Positions 27,449 through 36,699 of a stretch of DNA of 64,000 bases are shown here, piece after piece. Origin of the DNA: UBA8106 sp964569695. Its GTDB lineage: Bacteria > Acidobacteriota > Vicinamibacteria > Vicinamibacterales > UBA823. The first letter of the stretch is position 1. Every line of letters starts with the position of its first letter. The notes beneath the pieces are model-generated. The model was not told the DNA's origin and ran no database searches. It saw only the letters and a program-made list of their open reading frames with translations. The stretch is from positions 1 to 64,000 of the forward strand of contig CAZMUA010000017.1 in NCBI GenBank assembly GCA_964569695.1. The letters run 5' to 3'. Both the position numbers and the translations under genes were made by a program.

Positions 27449-28165
27449 ATGGTAGAAAATCAAAACCTTGGTATCACTTGGCTCGGTCATGCGACGTTTG
27501 TGCTCACGTCGCCTGGCGGCAAAAGAATCCTTATTGATCCTTACCTGACGTCGAACCCGTCTTGTCCGAAAGGTCAAAAAGAAACAGACGAGCTTGACCT
27601 GATTCTCATTACCCATGGCCACCAAGACCATTTAGAGTTGGACGATCTCGCAGCGATCTCACGAGCAACAGGTGCTCCAATCGTCTCAATCCTCGAAATG
27701 GCAAAGTGGCTGGAGAGTCAAGGATTCGCTAATTTGCAGGGGATGAACAAGGGTGGTACCCAACGTGTAGCGGGTGTTGACGTCACAATGGTGTCGGCCA
27801 GCCACAGTTCCAGTGCCCAAGACCCGAAGGATAATCATTTAGTGCCTGTGGGTGAGCCTATCGGCTACGTGATCCGATTTGAGAATGGTCAGACGATCTA
27901 CTTTGCGGGTGATACCGACGTGTTTAGTGACATGATGCTCATCAGACGGTTATATGAACCAGAAGTTGCATTTCTGCCGATCGGGGACCACTTCACGATG
28001 GCTCCTCGAGGTGCAGCGTTAGCAGTTGAATTGCTCGGGGTGCGCAAGGTTGTGCCGATGCATTATGGTACGTGGCCAGTATTAACAGGAACACCAGCAG
28101 AACTGCGTAAGCTGTTGCCTGCTGGTGTAGAAATGCTCACACTTAAGCCGGGTGAGACGGTTTGA
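27449..28165 (+). CDS. UlaG-like metallo-beta-lactamase-fold hydrolase
   Basis: 238 residues. The N-terminal WLGHATFVL and ILIDPYLTSNP, the metal-binding THGHQDHLE (HxHxDH, near residue 50), and later ASHSSS, FAGDTDVF and MHYGTWPVL are typical of the UPF0173/UlaG-like family. The substrate is unknown. The ATG at 27449 has a near-perfect GGAGGT eight bases upstream, which decides the start; longer frames would run back into the exonuclease gene. Confidence 0.88.
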   Translation: MVENQNLGITWLGHATFVLTSPGGKRILIDPYLTSNPSCPKGQKETDELDLILITHGHQDHLELDDLAAISRATGAPIVSILEMAKWLESQGFANLQGMNKGGTQRVAGVDVTMVSASHSSSAQDPKDNHLVPVGEPIGYVIRFENGQTIYFAGDTDVFSDMMLIRRLYEPEVAFLPIGDHFTMAPRGAALAVELLGVRKVVPMHYGTWPVLTGTPAELRKLLPAGVEMLTLKPGETV

Positions 28166-28189
28166 GAATCTCACAATCGTGTTTGCGGA

Positions 28190-29455
28190 TTAGCTTTTTC
28201 GGCGGTCGACGATCCGCTTCGCCTTAAGGTCAAAGCGGGGAAGGGTGCCGGCAGGTACGATAGTGGCTGGGATTCTCACTGCCAGTCGTTGAGAGAGGGC
28301 CTCACTAAGTGCTGGCGCAACACTGGTGGCTGCTTCAATTTCTAGGTGCACCTCTTCCATCGCCCTTTGCTTAGTCCGGACGATTCTAAATTCATCAACC
28401 TCGAACTCGCGAACTATCGCTTCGATAGAAGATGGATATATGTTGATGCCACGCACCACCATTAGATCATCGGCGCGGCCAATTAACCCATCTGGCACCA
28501 TAAGAGAGGTGCGAGTACATCCACACTGGCGCCCGCCACCTCGAACAAGATCACCTGTCCGATAACGGATCACTGGCCAGCCTGGCCTGCCAAGGTTAGT
28601 GATAACGAGTTCACCAATCTCGCCAGCATCAACTGGTTCATTGGTAGTGGGATCGAGGATTTCCGCAATAAATTCAGATTCGATTAAATGAAGGCCACAT
28701 TGTTTCTCGCAGGTGAAGCCGTACGCACCAATTTCGGTCGCGCCAGCGTGATCGAAGCATTGCGCGCCCCAAGCGGTTTCGATTTGTGCCCGCACTGTTG
28801 GAATCGAGGCGCCTGGTTCACCTGCATGGATAGTGGCACGAACGCCAAGGTCTGGAAGGTTGATACCCTCGTCCCTCGCCACTTCAGCTAAACGTAGTGC
28901 GTAAGTTGGTGTGCTTAAGAGGGCTGTGGCGCCGGAGTGACGCAGTAGGTGCAAACGCGCTTTCGAATCCAGGCCGCCTCCTGGAATTGTTAAGGCTCCC
29001 AGTTTAATGCCTGCGTTGTGGGCAGCCCAAAAACCAATAAATGGTCCGAACGAAAATGCTAGAAACAGTCGGTCTTTGTTATTCAGACCAGCCCCATGAT
29101 AGACGTATTGCCAACACTCCGCCCACCAGTTCCAACTTTCTTCGGTGTCGAGGATGGTTAATGGTTTTCCAGTAGTGCCAGAAGTTTGGTGGTAGGTGAT
29201 GTAACGGTCACGTTCATAGGTAGCGATTGTACCCAATGGGGGTGTTGTGGCTTGGTCAGCGACGAGTTCAGACTTTGTTGTAAATGGTAGTGCTCCAAAC
29301 CGATCCCAATCTAGTGGAGTCGTAATTGAGTTGAATTTTCGTGCATAGAATCTATTTTCTGGAAGAATCGTGTCGAGAAGTTCGTTAAGTCGTTCGAGTT
29401 GCCTCGTACGAATCTGTTCAGGTGTGGTTGTTTCGAGATCAGGCTTATATATCAA
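28190..29455 (-). CDS. PaaK-like phenylacetate/benzoate-CoA ligase
   Basis: 421 residues of the adenylate-forming PaaK group. The ATP loop YHQTSGTTGKPL lies near residue 88. The downstream motifs are IRYRTGD, GRADDLMVVRGINIYPSSIE and a C-terminal lysine (LKAKRIVD). The family joins CoA to aryl or arylacetic acids using ATP. Size excludes the longer classical benzoate-CoA ligases, but the place beside boxB and boxC suggests it makes benzoyl-CoA or a substituted aryl-CoA. It lies sixteen bases downstream of the OsmC gene on the same strand, so the two are probably co-transcribed. Confidence 0.85.
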   Translation of the reverse strand: MIYKPDLETTTPEQIRTRQLERLNELLDTILPENRFYARKFNSITTPLDWDRFGALPFTTKSELVADQATTPPLGTIATYERDRYITYHQTSGTTGKPLTILDTEESWNWWAECWQYVYHGAGLNNKDRLFLAFSFGPFIGFWAAHNAGIKLGALTIPGGGLDSKARLHLLRHSGATALLSTPTYALRLAEVARDEGINLPDLGVRATIHAGEPGASIPTVRAQIETAWGAQCFDHAGATEIGAYGFTCEKQCGLHLIESEFIAEILDPTTNEPVDAGEIGELVITNLGRPGWPVIRYRTGDLVRGGGRQCGCTRTSLMVPDGLIGRADDLMVVRGINIYPSSIEAIVREFEVDEFRIVRTKQRAMEEVHLEIEAATSVAPALSEALSQRLAVRIPATIVPAGTLPRFDLKAKRIVDRRKS

Positions 29456-29470
29456 AGTAGTTCGTCAAGA

Positions 29471-30667
29471 TTACGGAAGCGGCAATATTTCACTATTCAG
29501 CGTAGCCCGAATAATGGTTGGATAGGTCTCACGCATCGATCCGTGTAAAAAACAGGTCTGTTCGCCCATTCGAACGGAACGTTTCGCACTCTCGTCGGTT
29601 TCCTCAGCATCCATAAAGACTTGCGTGTCTGTCGGGCCGGCTTCTGCACTTGTACCATTTGGCCCAGGTTGTAGGTAATCATTGAATTGTACAATCTGAG
29701 TTGAACGGACGTTCTGTTTTGTGATGTGAGCGTAACGTCCCAGCTGTGTCATATAGCAGAATCCCACGCCTGCTGATAAGTAGGCGAGAGGTCCTGGAGT
29801 TGTGGTGCCGCCAGCCGCGTCACAGAGAAAACGGAAGCTGCTGCCAAGTGGCTGAAATAGATGAATGTCGGTTTCGAAGAGATCGTTGCCGACCAACCTA
29901 GCTTCTGAATGAATGTGTAACGTACGCTTCTGTTCTGCCTGTAAGCTTGATCCGGCACCTCCTGTCACTCCATGCTTCACTTCGGCCGTCTTTATTTTCG
30001 TGACAAGATTTTCTCGAAAGTTGTTATTGGTGGCAGGTTGCAGATTGTGAAAACTCTCTTGAGGTTTGACTACCAGATCGTTCGGCGAGGGCGCCATGTC
30101 AGAGAGTGAGACTTGATTGCCATTTAGTTGGAGTGCAAATGTATTTGTGAACAGGTCTCGCATTACTGCGTGTGCTGGTGAAAGATCGGAGGCCTTCATT
30201 ATAAGTGGTGCCAGAATTTCAGGAGAGGCATCCGATTCCAATTTTACGTTCAACTCAGCTGGGACACCTTCTCCGATCATGTCGCCTCGTAAGGCTGAGC
30301 CCGTCATCGTGTACTTTGTATCCTGATCGACGGCGAGCGAATGGATATTGATCTTATTGGTCCGCAAAAGTTCCACAAGTTGGCTCATGTAGCAGAATTG
30401 GAGGCCTGCAGCAAAAAAGGCGAGAGGAAATGGCGCGAGGTCAGTGCCATTCAGATATGGACCTTCGTCTGAAACTAATCTCCAGGTGGCTCCTCCCTGA
30501 GGGACTAATTGACGGACGACTGCCTCCTTCTGCATACCGTCAAGAGACCGAATGTCGACACGATAGGCCAGTTGACTTGGTATCGGTCCTTTACTCGTGG
30601 AAACAGTAGTTTCTGAGTCATCCACTTTATAGGCCAACGGAGTGTTGAAATCTTGCAGTCTTGGCAT
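29471..30667 (-). CDS. Tandem OsmC-like protein (two fused domains)
   Basis: 398 residues made of two OsmC-like halves, joined near residue 215. Each half has the helix motif around a conserved cysteine: LQFCYMSQLVE near 90 and VGFCYMTQLGRYA near 300. The second half also has a likely partner cysteine in TCFLHGSM near 372, whereas the equivalent place in the first half reads SPAHAV without cysteine. OsmC proteins reduce organic hydroperoxides; in the first half that chemistry may be lost. GGGAG precedes the start. It is divergent from boxC, with a shared 106-base promoter region. Confidence 0.8.
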   Translation of the reverse strand: MPRLQDFNTPLAYKVDDSETTVSTSKGPIPSQLAYRVDIRSLDGMQKEAVVRQLVPQGGATWRLVSDEGPYLNGTDLAPFPLAFFAAGLQFCYMSQLVELLRTNKINIHSLAVDQDTKYTMTGSALRGDMIGEGVPAELNVKLESDASPEILAPLIMKASDLSPAHAVMRDLFTNTFALQLNGNQVSLSDMAPSPNDLVVKPQESFHNLQPATNNNFRENLVTKIKTAEVKHGVTGGAGSSLQAEQKRTLHIHSEARLVGNDLFETDIHLFQPLGSSFRFLCDAAGGTTTPGPLAYLSAGVGFCYMTQLGRYAHITKQNVRSTQIVQFNDYLQPGPNGTSAEAGPTDTQVFMDAEETDESAKRSVRMGEQTCFLHGSMRETYPTIIRATLNSEILPLP

Positions 30668-30711
30668 CTTTACTTTACTCCCACGATCTTCACTATTTGG
30701 TTTTACACTGT

Positions 30712-30717
30712 ATTATA
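30712..30717 (-). promoter_or_regulatory. -10 box for the OsmC-ligase transcript
   Basis: Minus-strand TATAAT 44 bases before the OsmC start, in the divergent region shared with boxC. The matching -35 is not obvious. No clear plus-strand promoter for boxC was found. Confidence 0.45.
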
Positions 30718-30773
30718 GCTGTTCTAGAGGAAGCCGATTGACGGCTCCTACCACCCGCAATCATAATGGCTTC

Positions 30774-32414
30774 ATGGAACAACCCGTTACTACAAATACG
30801 CACCCCGATAAATATAAACACTGGAAGTTAACCTTTGAGGGCCCGCTTGCTCAGCTTTCGATGGATGTCCAAGAAGATGCCGGTCTGCGCCCAGGTTACT
30901 CTCTAAAGTTGAATTCGTACGATTTAAGTGTCGATATCGAGTTGGCCGATGCGCTACAGCGCATTCGATTTGAGCACCCAGAAGTACGAGTTGTAGTCGT
31001 GACCAGTTTAAAAGAGAAGATTTTCTGCGCTGGCGCGAATATATTCATGCTGGGCACATCCTCTCATGCCTTCAAGGTTAATTTCTGTAAATTCACCAAC
31101 GAAACACGTCTGGCTATGGAGGATGCAAGTGAAAATTCAGGATTAAAGTTTGTGGCAGCAGTGAACGGTATTTGCGCTGGAGGTGGTTACGAATTGGCAT
31201 TGGCGTGCGATGAAATATTACTAGTTGACGACGGAAACTCTGCTGTCAGCTTGCCTGAAGTTCCGCTATTGGGTGTGTTACCTGGTACCGGTGGTTTGAC
31301 GAGGGTGATTGATAAGCGTAAGGTTCGTCCGGACCTCGCAGATATCTTTAGTACACTAGTAGAAGGCGTGAAAGGGAAGCGTGCGGTCGAGTGGCGTCTG
31401 GTTGATGCGGTTCATTCCCGTTCGCGGTTTCAAGAGGCGGTGACTGAACGAGTGACTGCGTTGGCTACCCATTCGGATCGACCCGAACAGCAATCTGGGA
31501 TAACTCTTGATTCCATTGAGCCCGTGATCTCCGATACAAAAATGGTGTACTCATCTGTCACTTTATTATTCGATCGCCCTAAGCGTACCGTCGAATTAAC
31601 GATGCATGGGCCACCCGAAATACAGCCAGACACGCTTGATGAGATCGTTTCGCTCGGTGCGGAGTATTGGCCCCTGCGCGCGTTTCGGGAACTCGATGCT
31701 GCGCTATTACACTTGCGATTGAATGAACCAGAGATAGGACTTGTTGTACTTAAGACCGTGGGCAAGGCGGAAGCAGTACTCGCGGTTGATAAGGTGCTAC
31801 ACGCGCATGCTTCAGACTGGCTCGTTCGAGAGATTCGATTACTCATGAAACGTACTTTAAAGCGATTGGATCTGACTGCTCGAAGTTTTATTGCCTTGAT
31901 TGAGCCCGGATCGTGTTTTGTGGGATCTCTGTTCGAAATTGCATTGTCAGCCGACCAGTCGTTCATGCTAGACGATCCCGACCGTACAAATACAATTGCT
32001 CTGTCTCCTCTCAATGGTGGTGCTTACCCGGCCAGCAACGGTTTGACTAGACTGGGAATTCGATTTATGGCTGAACCCAATCGCGTGAGTGAGCTTTTGG
32101 CTCACGATGAGTCATTCGCCGCGCCGGAGGCGCTCGCTCTGGGCTTGGTCTCTTCTTCTCCAGATGACCTTGATTGGGATGAGGAAGTGCGACTTGCCAT
32201 TGAAGGGCGCTCTGCACTTTCGCCTGACGCACTCACTGGACTTGAAGCCAATCTTCGGTTTCCAGGACCGGAGACGCTTGAAACCAAGATCTTCGGTCGA
32301 TTATCCGCGTGGCAGAACTGGATCTTTCAGCGGCCTAATGCGGTTGGCGAACGAGGAGCACTCAAAGTATATGGTGTTGAAGGACGTCCGGACTTCGATT
32401 GGCGACGCACCTGA
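30774..32414 (+). CDS. boxC: Benzoyl-CoA-dihydrodiol lyase (BoxC)
   Basis: 546 residues of the crotonase superfamily, duplicated as in BoxC. The N-terminal half has CAGANIFMLGTSSHAFKVNFCKFTNETRLAMED and an oxyanion-hole region NGICAGGGYELALACDE. The C-terminal half has LSPLNGGAYPASNGLTRLGIRF. BoxC opens 2,3-epoxybenzoyl-CoA hydrolytically to 3,4-dehydroadipyl-CoA semialdehyde and formate. The ATG at 30774 gives the usual length; an upstream frame would add 44 unlikely residues. boxB follows 39 bases later. Confidence 0.93.
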   Translation: MEQPVTTNTHPDKYKHWKLTFEGPLAQLSMDVQEDAGLRPGYSLKLNSYDLSVDIELADALQRIRFEHPEVRVVVVTSLKEKIFCAGANIFMLGTSSHAFKVNFCKFTNETRLAMEDASENSGLKFVAAVNGICAGGGYELALACDEILLVDDGNSAVSLPEVPLLGVLPGTGGLTRVIDKRKVRPDLADIFSTLVEGVKGKRAVEWRLVDAVHSRSRFQEAVTERVTALATHSDRPEQQSGITLDSIEPVISDTKMVYSSVTLLFDRPKRTVELTMHGPPEIQPDTLDEIVSLGAEYWPLRAFRELDAALLHLRLNEPEIGLVVLKTVGKAEAVLAVDKVLHAHASDWLVREIRLLMKRTLKRLDLTARSFIALIEPGSCFVGSLFEIALSADQSFMLDDPDRTNTIALSPLNGGAYPASNGLTRLGIRFMAEPNRVSELLAHDESFAAPEALALGLVSSSPDDLDWDEEVRLAIEGRSALSPDALTGLEANLRFPGPETLETKIFGRLSAWQNWIFQRPNAVGERGALKVYGVEGRPDFDWRRT

Positions 32415-32453
32415 GTTCTTTACAGGGAACCCATTTTGGAGATAGGTTGACTC

Positions 32454-33875
32454 ATGATATCGAGTGAACGAATTCCGAACAACGTTGATCTGGCAAGCAA
32501 TAAGCGTTTGCAAAGAGCGCTAGAGCATTGGCAGCCAAAGTATCTCGACTGGTGGCGGGAAATGGGGCCACAGGATTTCCAAGACCATCACCAGGTCTAT
32601 CTGCGAACTGCGATTAGTGTTGATGCTGATGGATGGGCCCATTTCGACTTCGTCAAATTACCTGAATATCGGTGGGGTATTTTTTTGGCCGAGCCTGTCA
32701 AGGACAAGGTAATTGGATTTGGCGATCTGATGGGGCAACCTGCCTGGCAAGAAGTGCCTGGAGAATTTCGCAATCAACTCCGGCGTCTGATAGTGACCCA
32801 GGGGGATACCGAACCGGCGTCGGTCGAACAGCAGCGCAAACTGGGATCAATATGTCCGAGTCTCTATGATCTCAGAAATCTTTTTCAAGTGAATGTTGAA
32901 GAGGGTCGCCATCTGTGGTCTATGGCCTACCTTTTGCACTCATACTTTGGCCGAGACGGTCGAGATGAGGCTGAGGATTTACTCGCTCGTACGAGCGGGA
33001 ACGTGGACAAGCCACGTATTCTTGAGGCGTTCAATGAGCCGATTGATAACTGGCTCGATTTCTTCATGTTTACTATGTTTACCGACCGTGACGGTAAATC
33101 ACAATTGATGTCGCTCTCCGAGAGCGCACTTGACCCATTAGCGCGTACAACCCGCTTCATGTTGACCGAAGAGGCACACCATATGTTCGTTGGCGAGACT
33201 GGCATGTCTCGCATTATTGAGCGGACCTGTCAGTTAATGAAGGAGGCGGGTGGAGTAGCCGAGGATGTACGTCGGCAGGGGGGAATTGATTTGCCGATGA
33301 TTCAACGGCATCTAAATTTCTGGTTCAGCCGAAGTCTCGATCTACATGGCAGCGAGGTCTCGAGCAACGCCGCTTCCTACTTTTCCAATGGTTTGAAAGG
33401 GCGAGCGCGAGAAGAAACGTTCCAAGATCATTCCGTTGTGGATACGTACTACGATATGGAGGTGTTTGAGGAGGGCCGCGTACAGCGGCAAGAGGTACTA
33501 ATGCGCAAAGCGATGAACGAAGTTCTTCGTGACTGGTACGTTGGTGACTGTCAGGGTGGTCTGGACCGGTGGAACAAGGTGCTCGAAAATTACGGTCTAT
33601 CAGACCGACTGTACCTACCAGACAAGAAATTTGGCCGCAGTATCGGAATTTATTCAGGATTTCATTTTGACCCGCAGGGGCAGTCTATTTCTTTCGAAGA
33701 ATGGGATAGAGGGCGAGATGAGTGGCTTCCCTCGACCGATGACAAGGATTACCTTTTGAGTATCATGGCTGAGCCAATCTTTGAGCCAGGTGTTTTTGCT
33801 AATTACATCGCTCCACCTCGGCGTGGCATCAATCAGCTACCAGTTAACCATCAGTATGTGAGGACCGAGGCGTAA
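32454..33875 (+). CDS. boxB: Benzoyl-CoA 2,3-epoxidase, oxygenase subunit (BoxB)
   Basis: 473 residues, the same length as characterised BoxB. The six diiron ligands known from that family appear at the same numbers: E120, E150, H153 (EEGRH), D211, E240 and H243 (TEEAHH). The enzyme inserts oxygen into benzoyl-CoA to form the 2,3-epoxide, dearomatising the ring. Electrons normally come from the reductase BoxA, which is not in this window. GGAG lies upstream of the ATG. Confidence 0.95.
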   Translation: MISSERIPNNVDLASNKRLQRALEHWQPKYLDWWREMGPQDFQDHHQVYLRTAISVDADGWAHFDFVKLPEYRWGIFLAEPVKDKVIGFGDLMGQPAWQEVPGEFRNQLRRLIVTQGDTEPASVEQQRKLGSICPSLYDLRNLFQVNVEEGRHLWSMAYLLHSYFGRDGRDEAEDLLARTSGNVDKPRILEAFNEPIDNWLDFFMFTMFTDRDGKSQLMSLSESALDPLARTTRFMLTEEAHHMFVGETGMSRIIERTCQLMKEAGGVAEDVRRQGGIDLPMIQRHLNFWFSRSLDLHGSEVSSNAASYFSNGLKGRAREETFQDHSVVDTYYDMEVFEEGRVQRQEVLMRKAMNEVLRDWYVGDCQGGLDRWNKVLENYGLSDRLYLPDKKFGRSIGIYSGFHFDPQGQSISFEEWDRGRDEWLPSTDDKDYLLSIMAEPIFEPGVFANYIAPPRRGINQLPVNHQYVRTEA

Positions 33876-33921
33876 GGCACCGTCTTTCTCAAGCATTCCA
33901 GAATAGTCCCTCTAAGATTCT

Positions 33922-34767
33922 ATGATTCATTCGATTGCTGTCCTCGGCGCCGGAATTATGGGCCATGGTATCGCACATGCCGCAATGACTGCGGGATTTG
34001 ATACACGATTATTCGATGTTTCGGAAAAGGCCTTAACGCTTGCGCGCACGGAAATTGAGTCTATCGGTAGAGTTGGTGTCGAGCGAGGGAAAGTCACCTC
34101 GTCCGAGGTCGCTGACACCATGGAACGGTTAACACTTTGCCAGGACATTGCTAGTGCGGTCGACGGTGTTGGTTTAGTGATTGAAGCAGTGCCTGAACAG
34201 ATGGATTTAAAATTGGCCTTACTCAATGACTTGGAACAACTGGCACCACAGCAGGCAATCATTGCATCTAACACGTCAGCTCTCAGCTTGACTGAGATGT
34301 CAGCAGCTCTATCAGACCCTGGACGTGCTGTCGGTATGCACTTCTTCAATCCTGTGCATAAAATGAAGTTAGTCGAAATTGTTCAAACTTCAGATACGAC
34401 GTCAGAAACCGTTCAGGCCATCGAAGAGATCGGTCGACAAATGGGTAAGGAGACCGTGGTTATTCGAGAGTCTCCTGGGTTCGTCACCAGCCGAATTAAC
34501 GCAACGATTGGGAACGAGGCATTTTTTATGCTTCAAGAAGGGATAGCCTCGGCGCGCGATATCGATAAAGCCCTCAAACTCGGTCTAAATCATCCGATGG
34601 GTCCATTTGAGCTAGTCGATTTGGTTGGTCTGGATACTCGTTTAAGTGTCTTGAAATTCCTGCATCGTACTCTTGGTGAAAAGTATCGGCCGTGCCCACT
34701 TCTTGAAGAGTACGTTCAAGCGGGTCGGCTCGGTAAGAAGGTTGGGAAGGGTGTGTACGAGTATTAA
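33922..34767 (+). CDS. 3-hydroxyacyl-CoA dehydrogenase
   Basis: 281 residues. The NAD-binding GAGIMGHGIAHAAMTAG is at the N-terminus; ASNTSALSLTEM, the catalytic-histidine segment GMHFFNPVHKMKLVEIV and GLNHPMGPFELVDLVGLD follow. It oxidises 3-hydroxyacyl-CoA. In the box pathway the substrate would be 3-hydroxyadipyl-CoA; the family also includes 3-hydroxybutyryl-CoA dehydrogenase. Downstream of boxB by 46 bases and same strand. No clear Shine-Dalgarno. Confidence 0.92.
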   Translation: MIHSIAVLGAGIMGHGIAHAAMTAGFDTRLFDVSEKALTLARTEIESIGRVGVERGKVTSSEVADTMERLTLCQDIASAVDGVGLVIEAVPEQMDLKLALLNDLEQLAPQQAIIASNTSALSLTEMSAALSDPGRAVGMHFFNPVHKMKLVEIVQTSDTTSETVQAIEEIGRQMGKETVVIRESPGFVTSRINATIGNEAFFMLQEGIASARDIDKALKLGLNHPMGPFELVDLVGLDTRLSVLKFLHRTLGEKYRPCPLLEEYVQAGRLGKKVGKGVYEY

Positions 34768-34830
34768 CAAGTATGAGAAGATTAGAGTCTTAAAGCCAGA
34801 ATTCATGAACCGAAATCTAAGGTTACGGCG

Positions 34831-35607
34831 ATGACATATCAGAACATTAAGCTTAGTGTTGAAAACTCAGTTGCCGTGCTCACTTTCGATCGTCCTGAAG
34901 TGCACAATGCTCTGAATTTTGCAACTATACAGGAAGCGAAAAGCGCGCTCACCAAGTTATCTGCCGACGATACGGCTAATGTTCTAATCATTACCGGTGG
35001 TGGTGACAAAGCCTTTGTGTCTGGAGCTGATATTAACGATCTCAAGACTCGGACACGGGATGACGGCCTGGCTGCAATCAATTCATCGTTTTTCAAAATG
35101 GTCGAGTGTTTCCCCTGTCCAACGATTGCTGCGATCAACGGTTACGCGTTGGGAGGAGGATGCGAGTTAGCTTTGGCGTGCGACATTCGCATTGCTACTG
35201 AAACAGCCAAGTTTGGTCAACCTGAGTTGGGCTTAGGCATCATTCCAGGTGCGGGAGCCACTCAGAGACTACCCAGAGTTGTTGGCTTAGGTCGCGCCAA
35301 ACATTTAATTCTCACGGGAGAGATTATTGATGCTAAGAGTGCACTTGAGATTGGTTTGGTAAGTGCAGTAATTCCCGTAGGGAATCTCGAGAGGGCAGCT
35401 CATGACATGGCCCGTCGGATTCTGAAGAATGGTCCACTTGCGGCACGACTTGCGAAGGTGGCTCTAAATGCGTCGGCGCATGTAGATCTCGATTCCGGAC
35501 TAATGATTGAAACACTCGCCCAGGCGGTCTGTTACAGTTCCAAGGACAAGCTTGAAGGAATGACGGCATTCCTTGAAAAGCGAGCACCTAAATTTACTGG
35601 GACTTAG
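34831..35607 (+). CDS. Enoyl-CoA hydratase/isomerase
   Basis: 258 residues, single crotonase domain. The oxyanion-hole GGGDKAFVSGADI and NGYALGGGCELALACDIRIA, then GQPELGLGIIPGAGATQRLPR, show both catalytic glutamates of the hydratase type. It hydrates trans-2-enoyl-CoA or shifts the double bond. In the box pathway it would act on 3,4-dehydroadipyl-CoA, feeding the dehydrogenase encoded upstream. AAGG lies upstream of the ATG. Confidence 0.92.
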   Translation: MTYQNIKLSVENSVAVLTFDRPEVHNALNFATIQEAKSALTKLSADDTANVLIITGGGDKAFVSGADINDLKTRTRDDGLAAINSSFFKMVECFPCPTIAAINGYALGGGCELALACDIRIATETAKFGQPELGLGIIPGAGATQRLPRVVGLGRAKHLILTGEIIDAKSALEIGLVSAVIPVGNLERAAHDMARRILKNGPLAARLAKVALNASAHVDLDSGLMIETLAQAVCYSSKDKLEGMTAFLEKRAPKFTGT

Positions 35608-35811
35608 TTGAGACCCAATTTCATTCCATCGTCATTCGTGCTTATTTTAAGGGATTATTGAGAGCTATACGGGCTGGGTCTTTTTGCCGATATAGTAAAA
35701 TGTGTACAATAGATGTCTGGAAGTCTTGTGAAGTGTTTCTTTCAAGAGAGTCACGTCGCTTAGGTAAAGCGATTAGCTTGTGTAAAGAGTTAGGTTTTAT
35801 CGGAGGAGTGA

Positions 35812-36072
35812 ATGGCCTACGTAATCTGCGATCCCTGTATTGGTACAAAAGACACGGCTTGTGTCGATGTTTGCCCGGTTGACTGTATTCATCCTCGGAA
35901 GGACGAGCCAGAATTTGAAAGTGCAGAGCGGCTCTACATCCATCCAGATGAGTGTATTGATTGCGGCGCCTGTATTCCGGCGTGTCCGGTTGAAGCGATC
36001 TTTGTTCTAGACGAAGTGCCTGAGCAGTGGGAAGCGTGTATCGCACAAGATGCAGCGTACTATGAGGATTAG
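35812..36072 (+). CDS. fdxA: 7Fe ferredoxin (3Fe-4S plus 4Fe-4S)
   Basis: 86 residues. The first cluster motif, C-x7-C-x3-CP (CIGTKDTACVDVCPVDCIHP), is typical of 3Fe-4S binding, and CIDCGACIPACPVEAI binds a 4Fe-4S cluster. It carries electrons in the cytoplasm. A strong GGAGGAG lies just before the ATG, so expression is likely high. It sits 204 bases after the box genes and 90 bases before nuoB. It could serve as electron donor to an oxygenase or to a complex I-like module, but that is inference. Confidence 0.92.
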   Translation: MAYVICDPCIGTKDTACVDVCPVDCIHPRKDEPEFESAERLYIHPDECIDCGACIPACPVEAIFVLDEVPEQWEACIAQDAAYYED

Positions 36073-36162
36073 CTGTTGTGACGTGCTGAACACAGCATGT
36101 TCTATCACTAGTTTTATCGTTTCGTGTAGCACTTCGTTGGTAGACCAAGCGGGGAATCGGGC

Positions 36163-36699
36163 ATGGGATTAATTGAGCAACGATTCGACGACAATATCAT
36201 TACTACCAATTTAGATAAGATTCTGAACTGGGCACGACAATCCTCACTTTGGCCGCTAGGTTTTGGTTTAGCATGCTGTGCCATCGAGATGATGGCGGCG
36301 TCGGCTTCAAGGTTTGATATTTCACGGTTTGGTGCTGAGGTCTTTCGAGCCTCGCCACGTCAAGCAGACTTGATGATCGTTGCTGGTACTGTCACGAAAA
36401 AGATGGCCCCCGTTCTTAGACGTCTTTACGATCAGATGCCTGAGCCTAAATGGGTGATTTCGATGGGGAGCTGTTCGAATGCTGGTGGTCCTTTTCCTAC
36501 TTATAGTGTGTTGCAAGGAGTGGATAAGATCGTGCCAGTTGATGTCTATATCTCTGGGTGTCCACCTAGACCAGAAGCACTACTGTACGGATTGATGCGT
36601 TTGCAGGATAAGATTCGTAAGGAAAATACCGTCCTACGTAAGGCTCGTGTAATCAAATCTGGAGAGTCTGAACCCATACTGGTTGAAGATCGGGGATAG
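36163..36699 (+). CDS. nuoB: NADH-quinone oxidoreductase subunit B (NuoB)
   Basis: 178 residues. The N2 cluster ligands are visible: the adjacent cysteines in LACCAIEMM, then GSCSNAGG and SGCPPRPEAL. NuoB carries the last Fe-S cluster before quinone in complex I. Only nuoI follows here; the other nuo genes must be elsewhere. The stop overlaps the GTG start of nuoI by one base (TAGTG). Confidence 0.94.
   Translation: MGLIEQRFDDNIITTNLDKILNWARQSSLWPLGFGLACCAIEMMAASASRFDISRFGAEVFRASPRQADLMIVAGTVTKKMAPVLRRLYDQMPEPKWVISMGSCSNAGGPFPTYSVLQGVDKIVPVDVYISGCPPRPEALLYGLMRLQDKIRKENTVLRKARVIKSGESEPILVEDRG

Noticed and set aside
35658..35882. 74-codon frame upstream of fdxA
   Set aside because: It overlaps the start of fdxA, whose ribosome-binding site and Fe-S motifs are strong.
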